Below, piece after piece: positions 36,788 through 46,763 of a stretch of 64,000 nt of DNA. Position numbers and translations under genes: made by a program. Every line of letters starts with the position of its first letter. The stretch's first letter is position 1. Below the pieces are notes generated by a model. It ran no database searches. It worked only from the letters and a program-made list of their open reading frames with translations, and was not told where the DNA came from. The DNA is from Candidatus Lachnocurva vaginae (GTDB lineage: Bacteria > Bacillota > Clostridia > Lachnospirales > Lachnospiraceae). The stretch spans positions 1,302,001 to 1,366,000 of the forward strand of contig CP049781.1 of the NCBI GenBank assembly GCA_011082265.1. The letters are read 5' to 3'.

Positions 36788-36934
36788 TTATAAATATAAT
36801 TCTGTAGAGATATTATACTTTTTCATCAGCTTTAGTTTTATCTTTTTATATTCAATATCACTGAGCAAGTGCTTAGAAAGTAACATAGACAGCATAGATA
36901 ATTGGAGGCTATATCTTAATAGTTCATTATTCAT
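36788..36934 (-). CDS. Small SHOCT-like protein
   Basis: 48 residues from ATG 36934 with AGGAGG upstream: MNNELLRYSLQLSMLSMLLS, then KHLLSDIEYKKIKLKLMKKY. The C-terminal half has the LLSDxEYxxIKxxLxKKY pattern of SHOCT domains. It lies 59 bases upstream of the recombinase, a common pairing in such elements. Role unknown. Confidence 0.7.
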   Translation of the reverse strand: MNNELLRYSLQLSMLSMLLSKHLLSDIEYKKIKLKLMKKYNISTELYL

Positions 36935-37388
36935 TCTAAATCCTCCTCATATAATTTTATCTAAAGTTTTATGACATTAACGGGTGCTTAGGATAAGCAA
37001 CATTGGAATCTCACCACCGCCCCTGTTAAGATGAGCCGGCTTTTACTAAAGAAGTATCATTATCATTACTTAGGTCATCGCTCGCAAAGTTATCCTCGTT
37101 CTTTGCTTTAAGAAAATTTATTTATCGCTCGTTTCCTTCTATCCTTGTCTTTGACAGTATTCATTTAAACCGAATTTCTTCAGCAGGAAAGTCATGGCGT
37201 AAATTCCTTACGCTCACTAAGTAATTAAAAGTCCCGTCATGGTCTATTCAGTTTTCAAGGAACAATAGCCTAACGGATTTAAGAGAGATTCTCTTCAACT
37301 TTATTGTTTTCATCACTTCTTTAAAAAAATATAAGGACAGATCTCCCTTCAATTTATAAAGGAAAATCTGCCCCCATCTACAAGGCGT
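36935..37388. other. Non-coding region between SHOCT and sigma-like genes
   Basis: No gene. It includes a hairpin GCGTAAATTCCTTACGC (about 37198-37214) and the 18-base stretch GTTCCTTGAAAACTGAAT read on the minus strand, which resembles conserved non-coding sequence of Gram-positive elements. Confidence 0.5.
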
Positions 37389-37805
37389 TTACTTTATAAA
37401 TTCTTTCAAAAGCACCTTTAGCTTTTTAAGAATATTGTTTTTTCGCCATTGTATAGCTTGATAGCTTACTTTCTTACTTCTTGCTACACTCGATAATGTT
37501 TCATCATTAAAATACAAACGCTCTATGATGTCCCTTTCTTCATCATTCAGCCTTGACATAGCCTTTCTGACTGTTTCAATTAAGATCTGAGTTTCAATTA
37601 TTTTTTCTACATCCACACTTTCATCAGCAAGGTTATCCACAAAATTCCCGTCATGATCCAATGATGAAAAAAAGAGCAAGTGGTTTTTCTTGTCCACCTG
37701 CTCTAAATACTTCTCGTGTTCTTTTTCTCGCCAGTAGACTTTATAAATATCTTCACTGACTTTTACCTTTTGCCCTCTGACATAAAGGTAATACTCTTTT
37801 GCCAT
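37389..37805 (-). CDS. Sigma-70-like HTH protein of a mobile element
   Basis: 138 residues from ATG 37805 (GGAGG upstream; the longer frame lacks a site). N-terminal part YYLYVRGQKVKVSEDIYKVY and C-terminal sigma region-4 HTH (RLNDEERDIIERLYFNDETL, SYQAIQWRKNNILKKLK). This family is common in conjugative and mobilizable elements, where it may set expression of the recombination genes. The protein at 59349-59858 belongs to the same broad family. Confidence 0.8.
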   Translation of the reverse strand: MAKEYYLYVRGQKVKVSEDIYKVYWREKEHEKYLEQVDKKNHLLFFSSLDHDGNFVDNLADESVDVEKIIETQILIETVRKAMSRLNDEERDIIERLYFNDETLSSVARSKKVSYQAIQWRKNNILKKLKVLLKEFIK

Positions 37806-38119
37806 AAAGTTTCCTCCATTTCTTTTTTTGTCTGCGTTTTTAGACAAAAAAAGGAGGACTTCTGCACATAGGCATAAAAAGTCCTCTAAAATGAACGAAA
37901 CCTGTTCTTTATTTTACTATATTTAATTGTTTAGACGAGAATATGGAAAGACAGACAACTGTAAATCTTATAATAAAAAGGAAGGATTTTGTTTTGAGTT
38001 ATAACTTCAAAGAAATATATAGCCTTTATCATATCCTGTCCCTCCATTTTACAACTAACTATTCCTCATAAATTAAGCCCTTCTACTATTTCAGGTATCC
38101 ACGCACATAATAAAAAATC

Positions 38120-39277
38120 TTATACTTGTACTTTTTCTTTGCTCATCTTATTTAGTTCTCCAAGCATCATGAAGATTCCAACAACAATCATAATGAAATC
38201 AACAAGGGGCTGTGTGAACCAAACAGCTTTTACTCCAAATACCATGGGCAAAAGAATCATTGCAGGGACAAACAGAAATAGCTGTCTAAGCATAACAATA
38301 ATCCCCGCTTTCTTTCCGTTCCCAATAGATTGGAAAAATGTAATGCTCATGACCATTACTCCATATAAAATAAATACGGAATAGAACAGTCTGAAATTCC
38401 CAACTCCCTGAGTTATGATACTTGCTTCTACTCCAAATAAGGAAAGTATCTGACTTGATAACAGCAATGATGGAATCCAAAAGACTGCTGCAAGAACAAG
38501 TCCTCCGATAGAAAATACCTTCATTGCTTGCCTTACTCTGTCATATTGCTTTGCTCCGAAGTTTGTTCCGACAACAGGCTGCAATCCTTGACTCATTCCC
38601 CAAAGCGGAATGAACGAAAAGGCATATACACGAAGCGATGCTGCCATCAAAATTCCGTTTGGATCTCCGCCATACTTAAATGCCATTTTATAAAGCATAG
38701 TCTGTTGAATCATGAACAGAAGCTGCATCATCATAGCTGATGAGCCTACTCCAAACATTTCTTTTTTTATTTCTTCATCGGACTTAATCTTATGAATTTT
38801 AACGACTTTACTCTTTTTCAGGAAGTAGTGCAGCGTTACAACCGCCTGAACAAACTGTGCTGTAATCGTTGCAAGGGCAGCACCTTCAATGGCGTATTCA
38901 CCCATAACTGTCATTAAAATCGGATCAAGAATGATATTCAGTAAAGCTCCAAGTCCCATTATCATCATGGCTTTTTTCATTAGACCTTCGCCACGCATAA
39001 CCATGTTTGCGGACTGTGTAAAATTTACAAAGAGGGAACCGATAAAGATTACTCTTAGGTATCTGATACCATAAGCTTTGATCTCGGTCAGGTGCAGGAA
39101 ATAGTCGCTGTCCATCGTGAGAAAGCCACCGTCCCGCAGGGTTGCTACTACATGGCACACACTGGGCTTTGACACCTCCATGTGCCGAGCCACATCTACG
39201 GAGCGTACCATACCGAGTTTCTTTTGAAGAACAAGAATGGTTTCCAGATAGTCCTCCCCGGACGCATGAAGTTTCAT
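38120..39277 (-). pseudogene. Chimera of a DtxR-type regulator start and a MATE transporter
   Basis: 385 codons from ATG 39277 (GGGAGG upstream). Residues 1-65 are the N-terminal winged helix of a metal-dependent DtxR/MntR regulator (SGEDYLETILVLQKKLGMVR, HMEVSKPSVCHVVATLRDGG). From about residue 66 it is the C-terminal two-thirds of a MATE multidrug transporter (LGALLNIILDPILMTVMGEY, PLWGMSQGLQPVVGTNFGAK). The join is in YFLHLTE-IKAYGIRYLR. The metal-binding domain of the regulator and the first ~4 helices of the transporter are lost, so neither function is likely intact, although the frame is open. Confidence 0.85.
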
Positions 39278-39288
39278 TAAGACCTCCC

Positions 39289-40998
39289 TTATGCAGATAA
39301 TTTCTGTTCGGCGTTCCACATGGCCGCATACTTTCCGCCTTTAGCCAGCAATTCATCGTGAGTACCGGCTTCAGCAATCTTTCCGCCAGATACCACAAGG
39401 ATTTGATCTGCATTTTTGACGATGGAAAGGGTATGAGCAATCATTACCACAGTCTTTTTCTCTTTCAGCAGATTGGCGATGGCCTGCTTTACTGCCAGTT
39501 CGTTCTCGATGTCAAGGGACGCCGTTGCTTCATCCAAAAGCAGGATCGGGCTATTTTTCAGGATAGCGCGGGCGATTGAAATTCGCTGACGCTCACCACC
39601 CGAGAGAAGGTTTCCGTTTTCGCCTGTCGGCGTATCGTATCCCTTTTCCATCTTGCGGATGAAGCCGTCACAATTAGCCTCCCGGCAGGCAGCCTCGATT
39701 TCCTCGTCCGTGGCATTGGGGCGGGCGTGCCGGATATTCTCACGAATGGTATCATCAAAGAGAAATACATCCTGATCTACCATCGAAATTTGTTCCAACA
39801 CACGCTCAGCGGATATATGACTGATTGGCTTACCGCCGATACGGATTTCGCCGCCAGTCGGCTCATAGTATTTGGCGATCAGGTTCAAGATGGTGGATTT
39901 ACCGGAACCGGAATCACCAACAATTGCAGTCAATTTCTGATTTGGAACTATAAAGGAAGTTTCCTTCAAAACTGCTTCGCCAGGAATATAGGAGAAGTCC
40001 ACATTATCAAAAACAATCTCATAATTCTTAACTGTGAACGGTTCTGTACTGCCGTTTTCTTCTGGCTCATGGATTACTTTTAAAATATTGTTTTTTGAAA
40101 TCACAAGGTTTTTGTAGCTAAACAAATCTACTGAAATTGCCCCGATTAGCTTTGCCAGCAACATAGGGAGCATACATAAAAGCAGAAAATCAATCGTCTG
40201 AATTTCTCCTGCCATCCACGGAGAAATCCCAATAAACATAATAAAAGGAACCATAAGCCAGTTAATAATGTTAAAAGCAAAGTTTATGGGAATACCATGC
40301 GCTTCATATTCAAAGCTGACCTGACTGAACAATTGCATTGCTTCTGTGGTTGCCTTATTTTTTGTGCCAGCCACGCCGTATGCACGAAACGTCTGAATAC
40401 CTTCTATATATTCCACAATGCTGCTTACTGTTTCAGATGAAACCTTATTTTTTCTGGTTCCATACTTTTTTACCGTTCGGAAAGAAAGCCACATTTCAGG
40501 AATCAGCATGGAAGTAGAAAGCAAAAGGATCCCTCCTGCGGGCAGATACAAATAACAGATAAATACAATAACCATAACGGCCAGAGCAATATTTTTGGTC
40601 AAGTTACTTACCTTGTGTGTCAATATTTGTTCATAACTATTTACATCGCATGTCATTGTATTTACATATTGCCCCACCTGCCCATGTGTGAAGCGAAAGA
40701 GAGGAATCCTCTTAAATTTATCTCCAAGGAAAAGGCGAAGATTTTTTGAAACGGCAGCCCCGCCGATCTGGTTCTGTGTATAACCTATACTGTAAATAAG
40801 CACTCGCAAAGCATAGACTACGCACAGAATTCCTGTGATCGTTAAGATGTCTGTTGTAGTTGTTTTCTTGCCGAGCAGGATCTGAATGACTAGGTAAATC
40901 GTCATATAACTGCATCCAGAAAGAAAACCTTCAATAACCGTGAATATCACGCCTATATTAAAGTGGATATTTTTATGTAATGGCCCTGTTTCTTTCAT
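39289..40998 (-). CDS. ABC half-transporter (exporter fold), cassette 2, last gene
   Basis: 569 residues. Six-helix membrane domain to about residue 310 (FIGISPWMAGEIQTIDFLLL), then GDSGSGKSTILNLIAKYYEP, LSGGERQRISIARAIL and ILLLDEATASLD. The start abuts the partner gene's stop (shared position 40998). The DtxR part of the downstream chimera begins 12 bases after its stop, so an iron/metal regulator may once have been part of this operon. Confidence 0.85.
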   Translation of the reverse strand: MKETGPLHKNIHFNIGVIFTVIEGFLSGCSYMTIYLVIQILLGKKTTTTDILTITGILCVVYALRVLIYSIGYTQNQIGGAAVSKNLRLFLGDKFKRIPLFRFTHGQVGQYVNTMTCDVNSYEQILTHKVSNLTKNIALAVMVIVFICYLYLPAGGILLLSTSMLIPEMWLSFRTVKKYGTRKNKVSSETVSSIVEYIEGIQTFRAYGVAGTKNKATTEAMQLFSQVSFEYEAHGIPINFAFNIINWLMVPFIMFIGISPWMAGEIQTIDFLLLCMLPMLLAKLIGAISVDLFSYKNLVISKNNILKVIHEPEENGSTEPFTVKNYEIVFDNVDFSYIPGEAVLKETSFIVPNQKLTAIVGDSGSGKSTILNLIAKYYEPTGGEIRIGGKPISHISAERVLEQISMVDQDVFLFDDTIRENIRHARPNATDEEIEAACREANCDGFIRKMEKGYDTPTGENGNLLSGGERQRISIARAILKNSPILLLDEATASLDIENELAVKQAIANLLKEKKTVVMIAHTLSIVKNADQILVVSGGKIAEAGTHDELLAKGGKYAAMWNAEQKLSA

Positions 40999-42755
40999 TA
41001 TGCTTCATCTCCTTTCCCGCCATAGACGATTTTTCTTGAAGCATTGTAATCGCTCCATGCCTTTCTATAATAATTATTTCTGGAAAGGACTTCTTCATGG
41101 GTGCCTGCATCGGTTATCGTGTGATTTTCGACAATTGCCACTTTATCACACATTTTAACTGCACCCAAACGATGTGCGACAATCAAAACGGTTTTCCCTT
41201 TGCAAAGATTCTCAATTGCCCGATCTATTTCCAACTGATTTTCGGGATCGGCTGCACTTGTGGCTTCATCTAATATCAGAATAGGAGCATTTTTTAAAAT
41301 AGCTCTTGCAATCGCTATCCTTTGTTTTTCTCCGCCAGAGAAACGGGAGCCAAAACTGCCTACTTTCGTATCATATCCATCTGGCAAAGACATGATGAAA
41401 TCGTCAATCTGTGCCTCTTTTGCGGCTGCCCTCACTTCTTCCAGAGTGGCGTTACTGCCCATACGGATATTCTCCAAAACACTGTCGCGGGTCAAAAACG
41501 TCTTTTGAAATACAATGGATATGTTTTGAAGCAATTTTTCATAGTTTATGTTTTTTACATTTATACCGCCGATTAATACCTGACCTTCCTGCACATCGTA
41601 AAATCGGGAGATCAGCTCAATGACTGTGCTTTTACCAGCACCGGAAACACCAATCAGAGCTATTTTCTCTCCTTCAGCTACATACAAACTGCAATTCTCC
41701 AGAACATTCTTTTTCCCATCATATGAAAAGGAAATGTTTTTAACGGCAATATCACAATGTGTAGGAAAATCCCCATCGCTTTCATAAACAGGCAACTCCA
41801 GTATTTCCTTTGTCTTAGTAACTCCATTCAATGCCTGTGCAAAGGTTGTTCCTAACTGCTGAAGTGGAAGTAGCTCAGTTAAATATAGAGAACCAACATA
41901 AGCGAAAAGCAAAAACACACTGGAAGTGATAGAATTTCTTAAAAACAGCATTCCACCAATAGGAACCAAAAGAACCATTCCACATTCCAGAATAATAATA
42001 AAAATTGCAAAGGGAGGTCCCATTTTACGCGAGATCAAATTCCATACTCTGTTTTCCTCTTTAATGGCATCCGAGAATTTTTTGAACGATTTACTTCCCA
42101 TATTATAGGCTTTAATTAACCGCATTCCGCGAATGTACTCAATCATAATCGAATTAAATGCAATAAGAGATTGGTTTGAATCATGCATGATACTTGACAT
42201 ACCCTTAAAAAGATGTATCATAACAATTCCTGCAATCGGAAGGGGAATCAAAGAAATTATCGCTAATGGAATGTTTACTGTCATTAAATAAATAAAAATG
42301 ACTATCGGACCAGTAAGATAACTTACCAACTCTGGAATATTATGAGCAAGGCATAGTTCCAGTTTTTCAATATCCTCATTTAAAACAGTTTTGATTTCTC
42401 CCGTGCTATGATCATCCAGTACGCCTAACGGAACTTTTGCCAAATGTTCCACTATCATACAACGTACACGATATAATGCACCATAAGCTCCTTTATGAGA
42501 AAGAACGCCTGAACAAGCCAAAGTAATCATACGCAGGATAGTTGTTGCAGAAATCAGTACGATATTATTCACCAATAACCGTTGTGTTATATTTTCGGAT
42601 AAAATCGCATCCATAAGGTTATAAATGCCAATATACGGCCCTATTACAAATAAGCCGCTTGCAAAAGCACAGGCGACGGACGCAAAAAGATACCGTTTAC
42701 TTTTCCCCGACCATGACAAAAGAAGTTTTATTGGGTTTTCTTGTTTCTGCTCCAT
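40998..42755 (-). CDS. ABC half-transporter (exporter fold), cassette 2
   Basis: 585 residues from ATG 42755 with GGGGGAG upstream. Membrane domain, then GVSGAGKSTVIELISRFYDV, FSGGEKQRIAIARAIL and ILILDEATSAADPEN. Pairs with 39289-40998. It overlaps the end of the double ATPase gene, so all five genes form one translationally coupled operon. In this cassette the exporters come last; in cassette 1 they come first. Confidence 0.85.
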   Translation of the reverse strand: MEQKQENPIKLLLSWSGKSKRYLFASVACAFASGLFVIGPYIGIYNLMDAILSENITQRLLVNNIVLISATTILRMITLACSGVLSHKGAYGALYRVRCMIVEHLAKVPLGVLDDHSTGEIKTVLNEDIEKLELCLAHNIPELVSYLTGPIVIFIYLMTVNIPLAIISLIPLPIAGIVMIHLFKGMSSIMHDSNQSLIAFNSIMIEYIRGMRLIKAYNMGSKSFKKFSDAIKEENRVWNLISRKMGPPFAIFIIILECGMVLLVPIGGMLFLRNSITSSVFLLFAYVGSLYLTELLPLQQLGTTFAQALNGVTKTKEILELPVYESDGDFPTHCDIAVKNISFSYDGKKNVLENCSLYVAEGEKIALIGVSGAGKSTVIELISRFYDVQEGQVLIGGINVKNINYEKLLQNISIVFQKTFLTRDSVLENIRMGSNATLEEVRAAAKEAQIDDFIMSLPDGYDTKVGSFGSRFSGGEKQRIAIARAILKNAPILILDEATSAADPENQLEIDRAIENLCKGKTVLIVAHRLGAVKMCDKVAIVENHTITDAGTHEEVLSRNNYYRKAWSDYNASRKIVYGGKGDEA

Positions 42756-42756
42756 A

Positions 42757-44226
42757 TCACTTTTTCTCCCCCTGTTCCATAAGTGCATAAATTCTTTCCT
42801 TGTTTTCTATACAAACGGGAAGATCATCTGCCAAAACGTGACAATCAAAGCGAATCAGACGCGAGCATGTTTGGCAGACAAATTCATAATCGTGAGTGAC
42901 AACAAATATGACTTTATTTTTTGCAAGGTCCTGAATCAATTTGCTAACTTGCTCCATGCTGTCATAATCAAGACCCGAAGTTGGTTCATCAAAAACCACC
43001 ACTTCCTTACCGCATATCATACTAACGGCTACAGCAACCCGCTGCTTTTGTCCTCCGGAAAGTGTGTTCGGATGCCGTTTACGGACAGAAAGAAGGTCCA
43101 AATCATCTAATGCTCTTTTCACCAGCGCAGGATCAGTGTATCTGATTCCAAACGTACATTCAGCTTCTACACTATCTGCAAACAATTCGTAGTTAACATC
43201 CTGCATAACCATAAAAGATCGCTTCATGCGTTCCTTTTCATTTTGTGCATTGCCTTGCCACAAGAATTTCCCTGTGGATCCTTTATGCAACCCACATAAA
43301 GCACGAAGGAATGTCGTTTTCCCAGCTCCATTGCATCCGACAACGCCAATGATTTCACCTTTAGAAGCCTGCATTGAGATGTGACTGATAATCATCTGCT
43401 TTTTGTAAAATAGTGATACATCTTGTATTTCCAGTACAGGTTTTTGAATTGGAACATTGGCAACAACGGGATACACAGTTTCTAACGCCACAGCGCGCAG
43501 CCCCATATTCTTTCTTTCAACATCCGAGAGCTTTCTGAGTTCTGCTGACGTCCAAATTGCCTGGATTTCCCCTTCTGACAAATATACAATGCGATCTGCT
43601 ATATCAAGAAGATAATAAAGGCGGTGTTCAGCAATTAAAATTGTTTTTCCCGCTTTTTTCAGAAGCTGCAAATATTTTTTTAAGTCCGCTATTGAGGCCA
43701 TATCCAAGTTAGAAGACGGCTCATCCAACAAGTAAATATCCGGGTCCATTGCATACACAGACGCAAAGGCAACTTTTTGTTTTTCGCCCCCGGATAATTC
43801 AAATATATTTCGTCCCTGCAAATGACGGATATGTAAGACATCAAGAGTATTTCCAAGTCTACGATGCAATTCCTCCGGTGGGACAGCCGCATTTTCTATT
43901 CCAAATGCGATTTCACTGTCCACATCTACATTAAAGAACTGGGTCCTCGGATTTTGAAATACAGATCCGATTTTTTCAGCAAGTTGATATGTAGGTGTTT
44001 CAAAAACCTTCAGGTCATCCACTTGTACATCGCCATTTAACTCGCCAGGGAAATAATTAGGGATAAGTCCATTAATCAATTTTGTAATTGTTGTCTTACC
44101 ACACCCAGAACGACCGCAAAGCAAAACGCATTCTCCTGTTTCTACAAATAGGTCAATATGTTTTACTCCGATTTCGGAAGCGGTTGTCCCTGCATAGGCA
44201 AAGCTAACATTTTTGAATTGGATCAT
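42757..44226 (-). CDS. ECF transporter fused double ATPase, cassette 2
   Basis: 489 residues, two ABC domains: GRSGCGKTTITKLINGLIPN / LSGGEKQKVAFAS / IYLLDEPSSNLD and GCNGAGKTTFLRALCGLHKG / LSGGQKQRVAVAV / VVVFDEPTSGLD. Start and stop overlap the neighbouring genes. Functional equivalent of 25612-26976; the nucleotide and protein sequences differ widely, so it is a separate acquisition rather than a duplication. Confidence 0.85.
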   Translation of the reverse strand: MIQFKNVSFAYAGTTASEIGVKHIDLFVETGECVLLCGRSGCGKTTITKLINGLIPNYFPGELNGDVQVDDLKVFETPTYQLAEKIGSVFQNPRTQFFNVDVDSEIAFGIENAAVPPEELHRRLGNTLDVLHIRHLQGRNIFELSGGEKQKVAFASVYAMDPDIYLLDEPSSNLDMASIADLKKYLQLLKKAGKTILIAEHRLYYLLDIADRIVYLSEGEIQAIWTSAELRKLSDVERKNMGLRAVALETVYPVVANVPIQKPVLEIQDVSLFYKKQMIISHISMQASKGEIIGVVGCNGAGKTTFLRALCGLHKGSTGKFLWQGNAQNEKERMKRSFMVMQDVNYELFADSVEAECTFGIRYTDPALVKRALDDLDLLSVRKRHPNTLSGGQKQRVAVAVSMICGKEVVVFDEPTSGLDYDSMEQVSKLIQDLAKNKVIFVVTHDYEFVCQTCSRLIRFDCHVLADDLPVCIENKERIYALMEQGEKK

Positions 44227-44954
44227 ACCGCACCTCCAATCTCACCTGCGTTCAACGCCAAAAGAAACAAGAAACAAATGATTACCAAAATATCCTGTAT
44301 TCTAAATTTGATTTGTATCAGACAGGTCCGTGAATGAGGATTTTCAATGCCTCTTGTTACAGATGCAATTGCAAGTTCATCAGCTGCCTTGGACGCAGTC
44401 ATTAAAAGCGGGACATACAAACACTCAATTGTCATCCCAGGGTGATGAATAAAACCCTTAAAAGAAAGTGATACATCTCTTAAACGCATACCGTCTTTGA
44501 TATAGTGCCAATCTTCTTGAATTGTCGGAATATATCGCAACATAACTGCCAACGGAATGTATATTCCTTTAGAAACATGTGCTTTATTCATTGCTGTCAG
44601 AAATTCATTTACACTCGTTGTGGACAGTATGATTCCAGCGAGCATTGCACAAGGATACACTTTGTAGAAAAGCCCCATCCATGCGACAAACATCGTATAT
44701 ACAACACCCGTTTCAAGAGAGAGAACGTAAAGGGTCAGTAAATAAAATAAAGCAAAAAAGATCAGATGGCATAAAGAGCGTTTGGCTTTCCCGCATGTGC
44801 ATCCAAAAAGTGTGATGAATAACACTAATAGCCATACATGCCGCAACGATGGAGCCATCGTTGCGGCAAATACAGTGATTGCAAGTAACAAGATTTTTGT
44901 ACGTGGATCAAACGTACACAATCCACTATGAATTTTTGTGTACTGTATATTCAT
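44223..44954 (-). CDS. ECF transporter T component, cassette 2
   Basis: 243 residues with about five membrane segments and the EcfT signatures DWHYIKDGMRLRDVSLSF and ADELAIASVTRGIENP (Ala-x-x-x-Arg-Gly helix). Overlaps both neighbours by 4 bases. Member of the second ECF module. Confidence 0.85.
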   Translation of the reverse strand: MNIQYTKIHSGLCTFDPRTKILLLAITVFAATMAPSLRHVWLLVLFITLFGCTCGKAKRSLCHLIFFALFYLLTLYVLSLETGVVYTMFVAWMGLFYKVYPCAMLAGIILSTTSVNEFLTAMNKAHVSKGIYIPLAVMLRYIPTIQEDWHYIKDGMRLRDVSLSFKGFIHHPGMTIECLYVPLLMTASKAADELAIASVTRGIENPHSRTCLIQIKFRIQDILVIICFLFLLALNAGEIGGAV

Positions 44955-45550
44955 GCTGTGATACCCGCTTTTTCAAACTGTTTCTTTAAAAGCTTGCTTC
45001 CAACAAAACCGCTGAGCAAAGCAATCACTATTGTTCCGATCAACATTGTTACAAGTACGATCCAACTGGTAGATGCAAGCATACTATCAAGATATTCCTG
45101 TGGCGTTCCTTTTTCCAGCATAGTATTTACCCATGTTTGCGGGTTAATAAAATATGCAATATATGTGCCAGTTCCACCCAAGCAAAAGAATACATACGAA
45201 AGAATATTCATTTTTTTGCTTTTATAATTTGCAGTGTGTGCGACAATTTCTGCAAGTACTCCACCAATTAAATAGCCGATTGTCATTCCAATGTGCATAC
45301 CTGTTACAAAGCAAAAGATTGCCATAAGCGCACTTGCAATAAAAATGGGGCCTTTCTTTGGTACTTTCGCAACCATAAGCAAATACACTGGACCAGCAAG
45401 AAGAGCAGCACCGACAGGATAGTAGAAAGTGAGTGCTGGCATCATCGCAAACACACCACCGCTAAGGCCGATACAGATAAAGATAATTGCGGAAAAGACA
45501 CCTGTTACGATAAGTTCTTTGACAGAAAGACCGGATTTTGTGTTAGACAT
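44951..45550 (-). CDS. MptD-family ECF S component, cassette 2
   Basis: 199 residues from ATG 45550 (GGAGG upstream); the frame reaching 45673 overlaps the AraC control region. Six membrane segments (LIVTGVFSAIIFICIGLSGG at the start, ALLSGFVGSKLLKKQFEKAG at the end). First gene of cassette 2 and divergent from the AraC gene at 45736. Binds the imported substrate; identity unknown. Confidence 0.8.
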   Translation of the reverse strand: MSNTKSGLSVKELIVTGVFSAIIFICIGLSGGVFAMMPALTFYYPVGAALLAGPVYLLMVAKVPKKGPIFIASALMAIFCFVTGMHIGMTIGYLIGGVLAEIVAHTANYKSKKMNILSYVFFCLGGTGTYIAYFINPQTWVNTMLEKGTPQEYLDSMLASTSWIVLVTMLIGTIVIALLSGFVGSKLLKKQFEKAGITA

Positions 45551-45735
45551 TTTTTGTTCCTCCATTTTGATATATTCCACATTTGACTTTCTAAAATCAA
45601 TGTGGTAGCTTTGATTAGTTCCAGCTAACCGCTGTAAAAAAACTATACATGAACCGATTTGCTTTCGCAACACATTCAGCCCATTGTCGTCCGATGTGTC
45701 TGAAAGTATGTCTAATGTGTCTGAGGAGGATGATT

Positions 45736-46746
45736 ATGTCCGATATTGCTGCTCAATTCAATACTATGTTGATAAAAAGTGGTTTTCAGGAAATGCCACC
45801 AAATGGAAAATTTAGCTCTATTGGAAACTTTTATTGTTTGCCTGAATCATTTGGAGAGGGAATTTATTGGATATACGGTGAAAAAAACCTATTTAATATC
45901 AAAATACATGATTTCTATTTTTACGAGGATGAATTTTTCGATCAGGAAAGCCTAAACTGGCCGGAGAGCCTAAGCATCACCTATTACGAATCTGTATCTG
46001 GTGAAGAAATCATGCCTTACCGGCGCCTTACCGCGGGATGTATAAAAACATTCTTTGGAGGCCAGCACCCATACAAGGCAATTTTTCATAAAAACATACC
46101 AATTCGGACGATTGGTATAGAGGTTATGCCTGCTTACTATGAAAAGTATCTAAAAGAAGCATTTCCAGATGAATATATAAATCCAGATGAAGCATTTCGC
46201 GAGATTGATCAAACAAATGATTTCCCTGAAATGGTTTCTCTGTTACGCAAAATCTGGAATTATAATGGAGATGGAATGGCCGCAAAACTATTCTTCCAAA
46301 GTAAAGTTTTCGAGGCTGTAGCTTTGATTGTCGAACATAAAAAAAGGAGTCCAGAAAGAGGGAAAGTCCGTATTTCATCACAGGATATAAAATTTCTTGA
46401 AAATGTCGCTGCGTATATCAACGATCATTACAACAGAGAAATTCTTTTAGATAAACTAGCGCGCATTGCCTGCATGGGAACAACAAAGTTGAAAATTACA
46501 TTTAAGCAGGTCTATTGCTGCACCATTACGGAATATATTCAACAGCGGCGTTTATCTCAGGGAGAAAATCTCCTTTGCTCCACCGATTTTTCAATTGAGC
46601 AAATTGCTCTGGCTGTTGGATATAGTAATGCTGGTCGTTTTTCAAGAGACTTCAAAAAAAGTACTGGTCTATATCCTTCTGAATATCGGAAGTGGGCACA
46701 GCAAAAAAAAATCAATAAAAACGATATAACAAATCATTCTGTTTAG
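45736..46746 (+). CDS. AraC-family regulator of cassette 2
   Basis: 336 residues from ATG 45736 with GAGGAGG upstream. Ligand domain (FSSIGNFYCLPESFGEGIYW, NIKIHDFYFYED) matches in pattern that of the cassette 1 regulator (GLYWFY...DIHDFYISEE). The double HTH has LLDKLARIACMGTTKLKITF and IEQIALAVGYSNAGRFSRDF. It probably responds to the cassette's substrate and controls the divergent operon through the 185-base intergenic region. Confidence 0.85.
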   Translation: MSDIAAQFNTMLIKSGFQEMPPNGKFSSIGNFYCLPESFGEGIYWIYGEKNLFNIKIHDFYFYEDEFFDQESLNWPESLSITYYESVSGEEIMPYRRLTAGCIKTFFGGQHPYKAIFHKNIPIRTIGIEVMPAYYEKYLKEAFPDEYINPDEAFREIDQTNDFPEMVSLLRKIWNYNGDGMAAKLFFQSKVFEAVALIVEHKKRSPERGKVRISSQDIKFLENVAAYINDHYNREILLDKLARIACMGTTKLKITFKQVYCCTITEYIQQRRLSQGENLLCSTDFSIEQIALAVGYSNAGRFSRDFKKSTGLYPSEYRKWAQQKKINKNDITNHSV

Positions 46747-46763
46747 AGAAGTTCCTCTATAAA

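Noticed and set aside
36745..36974. Plus-strand frame of 76 residues
   Set aside because: Antisense to the SHOCT-like gene, which has a strong ribosome binding site.
37240..37275. rRNA spacer or leader because of CCTTGAAAACTGAAT
   Set aside because: No rRNA sequence is near; the match is short and occurs in non-coding parts of mobile elements.
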